DNA from: Hahellaceae bacterium
GTDB taxonomy: Bacteria > Pseudomonadota > Gammaproteobacteria > Pseudomonadales > Oleiphilaceae
Length of the DNA: 64,000 bases
Direction: 5' to 3'
Assembly (NCBI GenBank): GCA_024234505.1
Contig: JACKOD010000002.1
Location: 496,001 to 560,000 of the forward strand
Position 1 is the first letter of the stretch. Each line of letters starts with the position of its first letter. The notes under the pieces are model-generated. The model did no database searches. It saw nothing but the letters and a program-made list of their open reading frames with translations, and had not been told where the DNA came from. Positions 7,179 to 14,854 of this stretch are shown piece after piece. A program made the translations under genes and the position numbers.

Positions 7179-8216
7179 AAGGCCATACTCAAGCTTGAAG
7201 CAGTTAATAATAATTTCCTTGAGCTGAATTATCAGCTCATGGGATTTCTGTACCCAATCGAGAATACTTTTTAGCTCATTTAATGTGTATATGTCATCAA
7301 ATAAATTGATATACCGCACGACTAATTCAGCACCCAATGATTTTTGTGCATTGATCTTTATTTGCTCTCGCACCTCGTCTGAACTAAGCTCCGTTTTAAT
7401 GACGAAGCTAAGTTCAAATCTGTTGATTTTGTCAAAGTCCAAAAAGTACTTTTTAAAGTCTAGAGTTTCTGTTACTTGAAAAAATTTTCCTAATGGCTTT
7501 AAAACGAAGTCAATTCCACCATCATTTGCGTTTGTTCGTCCAGTTCTATAGAGGCAAAGGCGTTCTGTCTTGGTGTTGCCGCTAACGGTTATAGTCACTT
7601 CAGTTTGCTGAAAGTGAAGATATAAAAGCGCGAATGAAATTATTTCAAAAAGTCGAGCGTCAGAATTATATTCAAAGGCTTGTTTAACTAAATCTACAAT
7701 ATCTTTATCGGTGGCAGCTGTCTCAATTTCGTTTAAATAAGCCGTTTGGTTATCATCAATTATTTGAATATACTTATCTATCGAAGAGACAACATATGCG
7801 GCGGTATCTTTTGGATTCATCCCGTTTTCGGAAAGTAGCGCTACAGATATTTTGCGGGCTTTTCGCCCGTCTCCAAGGTCCGCAGGTTGTACGGGCAGCA
7901 TATCATCCGAAGCGTCGTACTGACGACGTACCTCATCATTTAGTCTATTGTCCAAAGGGTGGTTTTGAAGCTTTGCTCCGAACGGCATGCTTTTCATTCT
8001 GCCCATTAAGTCCGTGAACGTAGACCCTTTTTAATTGCCATTCAGATAGTCTTGGCATAATACGTACAATGCGTATAGGTTTCCCAATGAACGTCTAGCT
8101 TTGCTGTCGCGTTCAGATGCTTTCGTTTTTCTTGTTATGTACTGATGAATTATGGAGTTGCTTTGAACGTTGTATCGCTCAGCTTCTTCCTTTACAAACA
8201 GCGAGCCTGTGGTCAT
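7170..8216 (-). pseudogene. Type II restriction endonuclease interrupted by in-frame TAA (cassette 6)
   Basis: The ATG at 8216 overlaps the C gene stop (ATGA). Codons 1-61 run to ...CQDYLNGN and then a TAA at 8033-8031. The same frame continues KGSTFTDLM, GRMKSMPFGAKLQNH and so on to 7170, so the full gene would encode about 348 aa. GRTNANDGGIDFVLKP followed by FFQVTE resembles a PD-(D/E)xK-type core (D...Q-V-T/K), and its place beside a methyltransferase and a C protein marks it as the restriction subunit. A residue such as Tyr before KGS would need one base change. Translation might restart at the ATG at 8006 and give a 278-aa fragment. Confidence 0.78.
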
Positions 8217-8446
8217 CTTTCTTCTTCCATCTTAAAGGTTAGCAATTGCGCAGCCGGAACACCCAAGGAAGAAGCGAGTTTTAATATATTCAGTAGGCTT
8301 ATATTTCTTTTTCCACGCTCAATACCACTTATGTATGTCCTGTCTAGCTCGGATAATAATGCTAGTTGCTCTTGGCTAATATCCTTCTGTAGCCTAAGAG
8401 CTTTGACATGTGCGCCAAATAATAAGAGTATTTTTTCTTCGTTCAT
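8213..8446 (-). CDS. C protein, HTH controller of the type II R-M system (cassette 6)
   Basis: The 77-aa Xre/HTH_3 protein closely fits restriction-modification controllers: FGAHVKALRLQKDISQEQLA, then LDRTYISGIERGKRNISLLN and LASSLGV. C proteins bind C-boxes as dimers, activate their own operon and delay nuclease production. Two C-boxes lie at 8486-8511 directly upstream. It is the first gene of the leftward C-R operon and its stop overlaps the R start by 4 bp. Confidence 0.9.
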   Translation of the reverse strand: MNEEKILLLFGAHVKALRLQKDISQEQLALLSELDRTYISGIERGKRNISLLNILKLASSLGVPAAQLLTFKMEEER

Positions 8447-8485
8447 GAATGTCCCTCGAAATTGAGGGGATGATTACAGCGTGTT

Positions 8486-8511
8486 GACTATGTGTCTACG
8501 GACTATGAGTC
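8486..8511 (-). promoter_or_regulatory. Paired C-boxes (operator of C-R operon)
   Basis: GACTATGTGTC at 8486-8496 and GACTATGAGTC at 8501-8511 are separated by TACG. This matches the two-site layout of C-protein operators (GACT..AGTC, spacer with G, GACT..AGTC). It lies 40-65 bp upstream of the C start codon. Confidence 0.82.
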
Positions 8512-8516
8512 ACATC

Positions 8517-8582
8517 GCATAACAAGCGGCTGTTGGCGGACGTGCCTACGCTGCGCTTCGGCACGCCGCAAAGCCGGGCGTT
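8517..8582 (+). other. attC site of cassette 6, directly followed by the IS1182-like element
   Basis: R'' GCATAAC at 8517-8523; arms GCGGCTGTTGGCGGACGTGC / GCACGCCGCAAAGCC; the R' side is GGGCGTT with GTT at 8580-8582. The next bases are CTGG and then the IS terminal repeat, so the last four R' bases are not the usual RRRY. Confidence 0.8.
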
Positions 8583-8643
8583 CTGGCTGTAGAAAAACCC
8601 CTTAATCGGTAAATTCTGCTACGATCAACCCTCCCGACACGGA

Positions 8644-10239
8644 GTGTTGAACATGGCCAGATACCTTCCTTATAACCCGCAGCAAAGCAAATTCATCGCG
8701 CTGCATTTCGAAGATCAGTTACATCCCGGCACCTTCGAACACGCGATTCATTATCTGGTCGAGCACAAGCTCGATTTATCCGTTTTTGACGAACTTTATC
8801 GTAATGACGACACGGGCAGACCGGCCTACGATCCCGCCATCCTGTTGAAGATCGTTCTGTTTGCCTACTCGAAGGGCATCACTTCCAGTCGGGAAATTCA
8901 GTGGTGTTGCGAAACCAATATTCTGTTTAAAGCCTTATCCTGCGATACGGTGCCGCACTTCACCACGATTGCCGGTTTTGTCAGTCGTCAGCCCGAAACC
9001 ATTGAAAATCTGTTCGAACAGATTTTGCTGATTTGCCACGAGCAAGGCTTGCTGGGGAACGAACTGTTTGCCATTGATGGCTGCAAAATGTCCTCCAATG
9101 CCGCCAAGGAGTGGTCGGGCACTTTCAAAGAGCTGGAAGCTAAACGCGACAAACTGCGCCGCCTGATACAACACCACCTGCAGGAACATCAGCGCCAGGA
9201 TCAGCAGGCCGATCTGCGGGATGCGGCCCGTGAGCAACGCCGTTTACAAACCATCAACACCCTTGATCAGGCCGCCCGTAAAATTGACCGATTTTTAAAA
9301 GAACAGCAACCCCGCATGGGCCAAGGCAAACGGCCGAAGGAAGTCAAAAGTAACCTCACCGACAACGAAAGCGCCAAAATGACAACCAGCAAGGGAACTA
9401 TCCAGGGTTACAACGGCGTCGCGGCGGTGGACAAAAAGCATCAGGTGATCGTGGATGCTCAGGCGTTTGGTGAGGGGCAAGAGCACCATACCCTTAAACC
9501 GGTACTGGAACGACTTGCCAAACGCTATCGAAAACTGGGCATCGCCGATGATATCTATGGTAAGGGCACTGTCGTCACGGCAGACACGGGCTTTGCCAAC
9601 GAAGCCAACATGAGCTATCTGCATGAGCAGCAGATTAATGGCTATATTCCCGACAATCAGTTTCGCAGTCGCGATCCCAAGTTTGCGGAACAAAAGCAGA
9701 AGCATGGTAAGCGACACCAGAATACCATGCCGAAATCGCAGAAAACCCACCGCTCCAAAGCGGTGATACCGGCCAGTGAGTTCGCGTTTGATCCAGTAAA
9801 TATGATCTGCGTTTGCCCTGCAGGAGAGCAATTAAGTTGTCGCGGCGAATATACCGACGCCTATGGGAACCCGAAAGTCTGGTTTGAAGGACGATTAAAA
9901 CAATGCCGGAACTGCCCGCTAAAAGAGAAGTGCATGCAGAACCCGGAAACCGCGAATCACAACAAAGGCCATGGCCGGGTGGTGACGTTTATCTTGGCGG
10001 ATAAACGTGCACCGTCTTACACCGACTGGATGAAACACCGAATCGACAGTGATTATGGACGGCAAATCTACAGCCACCGCATGTCGGTGGTGGAACCGGT
10101 CTTCGGTAACATTAGCACTAACAAACGGCTTAACCGCTTCAGTTTAAGAGGCAAAGCCAAGGTACAGGGCCAATGGCAGTTGTACTGTCTGGTGCACAAT
10201 ATTGAGAAGTTGAAGAACTATGGTGAATTAACGAGTTGA
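8644..10239 (+). CDS. IS1182-family DDE transposase
   Basis: The start could be the ATG at 8653 (MARYLPYNPQQSKF) rather than the first codon at 8644; GGAGTG precedes it. The 528-531-aa protein has an N-terminal DUF772-type domain (about 1-120), a coiled basic linker (about 160-225), and a DDE domain with FAIDGCKMS (first Asp), VVTADTGFANEANM (second Asp) and the C-terminal SVVEPVFGNI (Glu). A four-cysteine cluster CVCPAGEQL...CRNCPLKEKCM could bind zinc, as usual in IS1182. It looks intact and may be able to act on the two broken copies. Confidence 0.92.
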   Translation: MLNMARYLPYNPQQSKFIALHFEDQLHPGTFEHAIHYLVEHKLDLSVFDELYRNDDTGRPAYDPAILLKIVLFAYSKGITSSREIQWCCETNILFKALSCDTVPHFTTIAGFVSRQPETIENLFEQILLICHEQGLLGNELFAIDGCKMSSNAAKEWSGTFKELEAKRDKLRRLIQHHLQEHQRQDQQADLRDAAREQRRLQTINTLDQAARKIDRFLKEQQPRMGQGKRPKEVKSNLTDNESAKMTTSKGTIQGYNGVAAVDKKHQVIVDAQAFGEGQEHHTLKPVLERLAKRYRKLGIADDIYGKGTVVTADTGFANEANMSYLHEQQINGYIPDNQFRSRDPKFAEQKQKHGKRHQNTMPKSQKTHRSKAVIPASEFAFDPVNMICVCPAGEQLSCRGEYTDAYGNPKVWFEGRLKQCRNCPLKEKCMQNPETANHNKGHGRVVTFILADKRAPSYTDWMKHRIDSDYGRQIYSHRMSVVEPVFGNISTNKRLNRFSLRGKAKVQGQWQLYCLVHNIEKLKNYGELTS

Positions 10240-10244
10240 ATAAC

Positions 10245-10304
10245 CTGCGAACTGCCCAATCACGGCTGCTTTTAATGTCAAAATCGATTCATTGGGCGTT
10301 GCAG
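10245..10304. repeat. attC-like imperfect palindrome in the IS1182-like 3' non-coding end
   Basis: CTGCGAACTGCCCAAT (10245-10260) pairs with ATTGGGCGTTGCAG (10291-10304), leaving two unpaired bases on one arm and AAC opposite GTT. Extra-helical bases and AAC/GTT boxes are attC hallmarks, but the R' bases (GTTGCAG) do not fit GTTRRRY. It recurs in the other two copies. It could simply be a transcription hairpin. Confidence 0.45.
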
Positions 10305-10416
10305 AAAATAAAGTTGCGATAAAAGCAGTAAAACGGCAAATTACATAAAACTAAATTGATAAAGCCGAAGGACGAGCCTTGGTAAATGGGTTTTTCTACA
10401 GGCTCGTTATACGATT

Positions 10417-10821
10417 ATGAAAAGATTGCTCGCAGTTATATTGTGTTTAACCTTGATTTCATGTTCATCATATAGAGATGACCGGAATACTCTGGCTGTT
10501 AGAGAAAAGATGGGGTGGCTATATGACGCCAATCCAAATGAAGATGCTCTGAGTTCAATTTCCAGAGGTGATTATAGATTTGTAGCCGTGTATGGATACT
10601 CTTTGGTAATCCCTGGGGTTCCAATGGACTGCTTCTCTAGCTTTGCTGAGATAGAAAAGTGGACGAAACCGATAGATGGTACGTCGGACGCAGTTGACAA
10701 TTATGAGCATGCCAAACTCAATGAAATAGCTCGCGTGTATGCCGGCTGGTACAACGTTCAAATTCTCATATATCTTAAAGATAAAAATTATTTTGATTGT
10801 GCCATTATTGATAGACAGTGA
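10417..10821 (+). CDS. Lipoprotein of unknown function (cassette 7)
   Basis: The 134-aa product has a lipobox LTLISC with Cys at residue 16 (MKRLLAVILCLTLISC). The mature part has no family I recognise. A conserved-looking core is RGDYRFVAVYGYSLVIPGVP and two more cysteines follow. The ATG lies 8 bp after the cassette boundary GTTATAC (10406-10412), leaving almost no leader. Confidence 0.6.
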   Translation: MKRLLAVILCLTLISCSSYRDDRNTLAVREKMGWLYDANPNEDALSSISRGDYRFVAVYGYSLVIPGVPMDCFSSFAEIEKWTKPIDGTSDAVDNYEHAKLNEIARVYAGWYNVQILIYLKDKNYFDCAIIDRQ

Positions 10822-10833
10822 ATATCGTATAAC

Positions 10834-11315
10834 ACATATGAGCCTTCTCCGAGTCAAGGGACAAGGGGATCCTCTTAGTCGCGAAGCGACTAATGGTTTT
10901 TACCACTAAATCAGCACCTTGCTTCATCTGTCATCGTCGGCTGTTAAGGGGAGCTTACAGCAAACACATATAGGGGCTCTCTTATGGCGGGGTCGCCCGC
11001 CGGCCTGACCGGTAAACTCCATTTGATGGGTCAGGGGCACCAGACATTCATCGGTTAACCTCGCTCCGGCACTATTCAAGGGGCAGGCTGCATCGCGCCA
11101 GTTATACGCAGGCTCGGGCAAGGTGTAAGCGCCTTGTTAATGGTTTTCATGCACGCCAATGAGGTGGCTAATCAAGTGTGCGGGGCTCAGGTATCGGGTG
11201 TATAAAGCCCGCAGACGAACTTGAAGTTCAGTCAGCCGACGCGGGACGTTTCGGAAGCCTCCGTTAACACTCCACCGCCAGCCCAGTTAGACGTTAGGCT
11301 CACCTCATTGCGTGA
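10834..11315 (-). ncRNA. Long non-coding end of the IS1111-type element, candidate bridge RNA region
   Basis: In IS1111-group elements the bridge RNA that guides target and donor recognition is encoded in the non-coding end downstream of the transposase. This 482-bp segment has that position and is retained without transposase in two other copies, with several short hairpins (e.g. CTTAGTCGCGAAGCGACTAA). The exact RNA limits cannot be read by eye. The small open frame at 10924-11121 within it is probably not a gene. Confidence 0.45.
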
Positions 11316-12359
11316 CTAACCCGTTAAGAATCGTTTTTCATCGAATACCGTCCTGTGTTTGAGCATAAAGAACACCGCGCGACCCAATTTATGAGCCAGT
11401 GCCGAAAGCGCTTTGGCTTTGGTCATGCGTTTCTGCAACCGTTGCAGGTATTTTTGTGCTGCCGGGTTGCCGCGTAGATACAGTACGGCGGCCTCCGAAA
11501 AAGCCCACTTCAAATGGGCATTGCCAATCTTGTTCCCTTGTGTGCCATAGGATTTACCCGCTGATTCGGCCTTGCATTTGATTAACCGACAATAAGACGC
11601 AAATTGCTGCGCGGTTTCAAAACGGTCGATATCGCCGATTTCGTAAAGCAGCGTCAGGGCGAGAATCTTGCCAATCCCAGGTACGGTTCTGAGAAGCTGC
11701 AAATACACCGGCTGATGCTGCTTCGCCTGTTGTTCAATAAACCACTCCACCTTAGCCAGCTCTTTGGCGTAGCAGTCGAGCAGCGCCATATCCAGATCAA
11801 CATTACGTTGTACAACGGGATTGTCAAAGGTGTTTTTGATCTGCTCCCTGGCACAGATATTCTTCAGGTTGACCTTGTTCGGCGGCAGATTATATTGACT
11901 GGTGGTGTTGACCACATGGGCTTTCAGATCGGCCCCATGGCGCACAATACCGGTACGACGACGCAGCAAATCGCGGGTGGCACGCATCTCTTTGGGGTAG
12001 GTGTAGGCCAGCGGGAAATTACCCCCGCGAATCAGGCAAGCGATCTTATAGGAATCGATGCGGTCATTCTTGGTTTTACCACCATGAATGGCACGCATAT
12101 ACAGCGCATGACCGAGGATAAAGTCGATCTGGTATTGCTCGCAGAAATCACTGACCCAATACCAGCAATGCATACACTCAACCCCGACCACGATCTTGCC
12201 GAGGTAGGGAGAGAGCACTTGTAACAACGCTTCAGGGTGGGCTTTGATTTCCTTATGCAGTACGGTTTTGCCGAGGGCATCGAGAATGCAGACATATAAA
12301 AGTCGTGCATGAAGATCAATCCCGCAGTAAAAAGGATGAGAATTGGTATAGAATTTCAT
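11316..12359 (-). CDS. IS110-family (IS1111 group) DEDD recombinase/transposase
   Basis: The 347-aa protein has the RuvC-like N-terminal DEDD domain (CGIDLHARLL first Asp, VVGVECMHCWYW Glu, KNDRIDSYKIA two Asp) and the C-terminal transposase_20 domain (LLRTVPGIGKILALTLLYEI, then ESAGKSYGTQGNKIGN) that holds the catalytic Ser. The frame is complete. The GGAGAAAGCTC-type leader (12360-12372) precedes the ATG. It inserts at attC sites and so blocks cassette excision. Confidence 0.93.
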   Translation of the reverse strand: MKFYTNSHPFYCGIDLHARLLYVCILDALGKTVLHKEIKAHPEALLQVLSPYLGKIVVGVECMHCWYWVSDFCEQYQIDFILGHALYMRAIHGGKTKNDRIDSYKIACLIRGGNFPLAYTYPKEMRATRDLLRRRTGIVRHGADLKAHVVNTTSQYNLPPNKVNLKNICAREQIKNTFDNPVVQRNVDLDMALLDCYAKELAKVEWFIEQQAKQHQPVYLQLLRTVPGIGKILALTLLYEIGDIDRFETAQQFASYCRLIKCKAESAGKSYGTQGNKIGNAHLKWAFSEAAVLYLRGNPAAQKYLQRLQKRMTKAKALSALAHKLGRAVFFMLKHRTVFDEKRFLTG

Positions 12360-12519
12360 AGAGCTTTCTCCTTTGGGGTGTGGTGCCTACCCAGCTTACT
12401 GCGTTTGCACTCGGCTGGGGGGAGAAGGCTCAATAAGTATCAAGCGCAGGCACAGGGACAAAATTTCCGCTGCGCTCCAATTTTTCCCGTGCTGCGGGCG
12501 TTATGTGTGAGTAAGAGTC

Positions 12520-12750
12520 ATGCATGTCTTATATGAATTGCTGGAAGTTTTGGACTCTGAGCGGATCTTTTACTCCTTAGGGCGTTACAGAAGCGGTACT
12601 GTCACAGTTCATTTGGCTGTGCCGGGAGAGCGTATCGAGTTTGATGTGGAATCAGATGGGAGCATTCTTGTTTCTAGATTTAGAGGCAATGAGGGTGAGA
12701 TTCTAACTTTAGAAGAAGCCCTGAATTTTATTGATTCATGCAAGGGCTAA
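12520..12750 (+). CDS. Small soluble protein of unknown function (cassette 8)
   Basis: The 76-aa acidic product (MHVLYELLEVLDSERIFY...) has a beta-rich middle (TVTVHLAVPGERIEFDVESD) and ends in a helix. No signal peptide or known motif is seen. The ATG lies 14 bp after the R' box GTTATGT. Short immunity-like proteins have such compact alpha/beta form, but that is only a shape resemblance. Confidence 0.55.
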   Translation: MHVLYELLEVLDSERIFYSLGRYRSGTVTVHLAVPGERIEFDVESDGSILVSRFRGNEGEILTLEEALNFIDSCKG

Positions 12751-12753
12751 TAC

Positions 12754-12929
12754 ACATAACACATATGAGCCTTCTCCGAGTCAAGGGACAAGGGGATCCT
12801 CTTAGTTGCGAAGCGACTAATCAGCTTACTGCGTTTGCACTAGGCTGGGGGGAGAAGGCTCAATAAGTTCAAGGCCATTAAATTCGCTACCTTCGGTCGC
12901 TTGACGCTCGCAAGCTCGCGCCGTTTATG
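12754..12929 (+). other. attC site of cassette 8 with mini-element inside
   Basis: R'' ACATAAC at 12754-12760, mini IS1111 derivative, then the right arm from 12865 and R' GTTTATG at 12923-12929. Confidence 0.72.
12761..12864. mobile_element. Mini (MITE-like) derivative of the IS1111-attC element
   Basis: About 54 bp of the left end and about 45 bp of the right end of the 10834-12437 element are joined, with GAGCCTTCTCC and GGAGAAGGCTC intact and everything between deleted. It is about 104 bp and sits at the same position within an attC as the full element. Confidence 0.85.
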
Positions 12930-12979
12930 TGTGCGAGATATGTGACAAATTCCAAAAAGGAAGGAAAGAGGATTAGGGT

Positions 12980-13282
12980 ATGGAAAAAGAGATTGTTTTG
13001 AAACTTGAAAACCTAATGGGTATTGGTTATTGGAAATTTGATGGCCTACCCGATCAAATTGTGAAACCTCTCGACGATTTGGTCGATAAATTCGGGAGTG
13101 AAAACATACTCTCTGGAATAAGGTCATTGATTCCTAAATTCGAAAAGGAAGAGATTGCATCATCGGAATGTAAAGGAAATTCCGGCATCGCCGGTGAAAT
13201 GCATATGGCGGCAGCTATGAAGCTAAAATACCTAAATGAAAGTATTGATCATATATTAAGTAAAAATGACAAAAACACATAA
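12980..13282 (+). CDS. Small protein of unknown function (cassette 9)
   Basis: The 100-aa acidic product (MEKEIVLKLENLMGIGYWKF...) has no signal peptide and no motif I recognise. The AAAGGAAGGAAAG run upstream of the ATG provides a ribosome binding site. The stop lies in the attC R'' box. The SLIPKFEKEEIASSE to GEMHMAAAMKLKYL part looks helical. Confidence 0.55.
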   Translation: MEKEIVLKLENLMGIGYWKFDGLPDQIVKPLDDLVDKFGSENILSGIRSLIPKFEKEEIASSECKGNSGIAGEMHMAAAMKLKYLNESIDHILSKNDKNT

Positions 13283-13408
13283 CAATCGCGTCTTGTTCGC
13301 CCACTTCGTGGGCTGGGATCTTCGTTACGGTGCTTGGTTTTGTGCCCGGTCGCTACGCTGGCACAAAACCAAGCACCTTCACTCCGGCCCCAAACGCGGG
13401 CGTTATGC
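13277..13408 (+). other. attC site of cassette 9
   Basis: R'' ACATAAC at 13277-13283 and R' GTTATGC at 13402-13408. Very long paired arms (GTGCTTGGTTTTGTGCC / GGCACAAAACCAAGCAC). It is 132 bp, the longest intact attC here. Confidence 0.9.
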
Positions 13409-13420
13409 TCGTGAAGAATT

Positions 13421-13828
13421 ATGAAAACTAGCTTATTTTCCTTGGCCAGCCTTACATTAGGGATTGTTATCGGTTGGTATTCATTCAGTATTGCATCACA
13501 AATGGCTGAGCCGAGCTATGTGCCAAGTGAAATACGCTATGAGCGTCTATTTCAGCTGGCGTCTACTAAAATCACTGATGACAACTTCATGTGTGAAGGC
13601 TTTACACAAAAAACAGTTGGCGCGGTCTTAGCGTCGATATTTAAGGCTAACAGCAACCTCTATAAGAACAAAATAAATGAGTATTGCGCTGGTACAGAAT
13701 GCATAATATCTTTCAATAGTTGTAAATCCTGGCAGAGCGATAGTTGTGGTTCTACGTTCCTAAAGTTCGAGTTGACCAATGAAGACGAAATAGATCCTGG
13801 GACTTTTCAATGCTTACAATTACCATAG
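13421..13828 (+). CDS. Membrane-anchored or secreted Cys-rich protein (cassette 10)
   Basis: The 135-aa product has an N-terminal hydrophobic segment (MKTSLFSLASLTLGIVIGWY). The remainder has six cysteines (DNFMCEGF, EYCAGTECIISFNSCKSW, SDSCGS, FQCLQLP), suggesting disulphides in the periplasm. No known family is recognised. It starts 12 bp after the R' box. Confidence 0.6.
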   Translation: MKTSLFSLASLTLGIVIGWYSFSIASQMAEPSYVPSEIRYERLFQLASTKITDDNFMCEGFTQKTVGAVLASIFKANSNLYKNKINEYCAGTECIISFNSCKSWQSDSCGSTFLKFELTNEDEIDPGTFQCLQLP

Positions 13829-13829
13829 G

Positions 13830-13836
13830 GCATAAC
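13830..13836 (+). other. attC R'' half-site of cassette 10
   Basis: GCATAAC marks the start of an attC whose remainder is replaced by an IS1111 remnant. No matching R' is recognisable near 14255, so this site is probably inactive. Confidence 0.6.
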
Positions 13837-14254
13837 ACATATGAGCCTTCTCCGAGTCAAGGGACAAGGGGATCCTCTTAGTCGCGAAGCGACTAATGGT
13901 TTTTACCACTAAATCAGCACCTTACTTCATCTGTCATCGTCGGCTGTTAAGGGAGCTTACAGCAAACACATATAGGGGCTCTCTTATGGCGGGGTCGCCC
14001 GCCGGCCTGACCGGTAAATTCCATTTGATGGGTCAGGGGCACCAGATATTCATCGGTTAACCTCGCTCCGGCACTATTCAAGGGGCAGGCTGCATCGCGC
14101 CAGACGCAGGCTCGGGCAAGGTGTAAGCGCCTTGTTACTTGTTAATGGTTTTAATGCACGCCAATGAGGTGGCTAATCAAGTGTGCGGGGCTCAGGTATC
14201 GGGTATATAAAGCCAGCAGACGAACTGCATGTTCAGTCAGCCGACACGGGAGTC
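13837..14254 (-). mobile_element. IS1111-attC element remnant (non-coding end only)
   Basis: About 418 bp matches the left non-coding end of the complete element (10834-11254) with scattered differences, including loss of TTAT near 14104 and an extra TTACTTGT near 14137. The transposase and right end are gone. It leaves no gene in 13829-14261. Confidence 0.82.
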
Positions 14255-14261
14255 ATTATGT

Positions 14262-14663
14262 CTATGTTCTGGTCGCGACAGATCTCAACCCTAAATGTTC
14301 AACAAAAGGGGTAAAATCTCGATCGGAGTATAAAAGCGAGTGGTTGTTTTCGATGCAGAATGTGGCAATGATAACGTCAGCTGTTTTTCTAACGGTAATG
14401 CCTTTTTTTCGAAGTTTACGGTAAAAATCAGTTGCTTTAATTGCTAGTTCAGAATTTAGCATATTGTATTGAACAAGAGTGGTTAAGTGATCTTTCGCCG
14501 TTTTGTAGTCTTTATCTGAGCGAAAGCCGCGTAATACTTCAAGCATTATTAAGTCGCCAGTTGCTACTTCTTGGGTTCCTAGCAGGTTATCTAATATGTC
14601 GGATTCAAATGTCTCGTTACCGTTAAAATAATCAATCCATACACTTGAGTCGACTATTATCAT
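14262..14663 (-). CDS. vapC: VapC toxin, PIN-domain ribonuclease (cassette 11)
   Basis: The 133-aa PIN-domain protein has MIIVDSSVWIDYF (first Asp), GDLIMLEVLRGF (Glu), KTADVIIATFCIENN (Asp) and YSDRDFTPF (Asp), the acidic residues of VapC ribonucleases. VapC cleaves tRNA or rRNA when VapB is lost. Its start overlaps the vapB stop by 4 bp (ATGA), showing translational coupling. It is on the minus strand against the array direction and so must use its own promoter. The frame is intact. Confidence 0.93.
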   Translation of the reverse strand: MIIVDSSVWIDYFNGNETFESDILDNLLGTQEVATGDLIMLEVLRGFRSDKDYKTAKDHLTTLVQYNMLNSELAIKATDFYRKLRKKGITVRKTADVIIATFCIENNHSLLYSDRDFTPFVEHLGLRSVATRT

Positions 14664-14854
14664 GAATCATTTCTCATGTTGTCTAAATCGCCTTCCCATT
14701 TCAGCTTTCCACGCAAGCTCCTAATATCAGACTGTTTTTTTAATCTAATCAAGGCTTTTAAGCCTTCTTCAACGGCTTGTTTTTTGGTTTCTAGTCCTGT
14801 AGCTTTAAGAGCTTCAGCCATTAATTGGTCGTCAATTACAATATTAGTTCGCAT
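14660..14854 (-). CDS. vapB: VapB antitoxin, ribbon-helix-helix type (cassette 11)
   Basis: The 64-aa product MRTNIVIDDQLMAEALKATG, then ETKKQAVEEGLKALIRLKKQ fits the VapB/DUF2191 antitoxins. The short N-terminal beta strand followed by two helices would bind DNA, and the C-terminus (KLKWEGDLDNMR) would wrap VapC. GGTGA before the ATG serves as ribosome binding site and is part of a palindrome. Confidence 0.9.
   Translation of the reverse strand: MRTNIVIDDQLMAEALKATGLETKKQAVEEGLKALIRLKKQSDIRSLRGKLKWEGDLDNMRNDS

Larger units (their letters stand above)
8587..10401 (+). mobile_element. IS1182-family-like insertion sequence, complete copy
   Basis: Terminal inverted repeats CTGTAGAAAAACCC (8587-8600) and GGGTTTTTCTACAG (10388-10401) enclose one transposase gene. 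The element is 1815 bp. It sits exactly between an attC GTT (8580-8582) and a second GTT (10406-10408) that begins the next cassette. Two defective copies follow at 14931-18485 and 19728-19932, with the same right end. Confidence 0.85.
10834..12437 (-). mobile_element. IS110-family (IS1111-attC group) insertion sequence, complete
   Basis: Subterminal inverted repeats GAGCCTTCTCC (left) and GGAGAAGGCTC (right) flank the element. It is inserted just inside the R'' box of an attC, the site known for the IS1111-attC group. The transposase reads leftward with only about 75 bp before it and about 480 bp of non-coding DNA after it. Three deletion derivatives occur at 12761-12864, 13837-14254 and 21068-21359, each at the same place in an attC. 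Confidence 0.85.
10827..12506 (+). other. attC site of cassette 7, split by IS1111-attC element
   Basis: R'' GTATAAC is at 10827-10833. The remaining arm and R' GTTATGT are at 12438-12506 after the insertion sequence. The rejoined site would pair across GACAAAATTTCCGCTGCG and its complement. Confidence 0.75.

Noticed and set aside
10924..11121. 65-aa open frame also found at 21159-21356 (minus strand)
   Set aside because: Both lie in the non-coding end of IS1111-type copies, start at TTG without a ribosome site, and the third copy breaks the frame. The conservation is that of the IS DNA.
11604..12224. 206-aa plus-strand open frame
   Set aside because: It is antisense to the IS110-family transposase.
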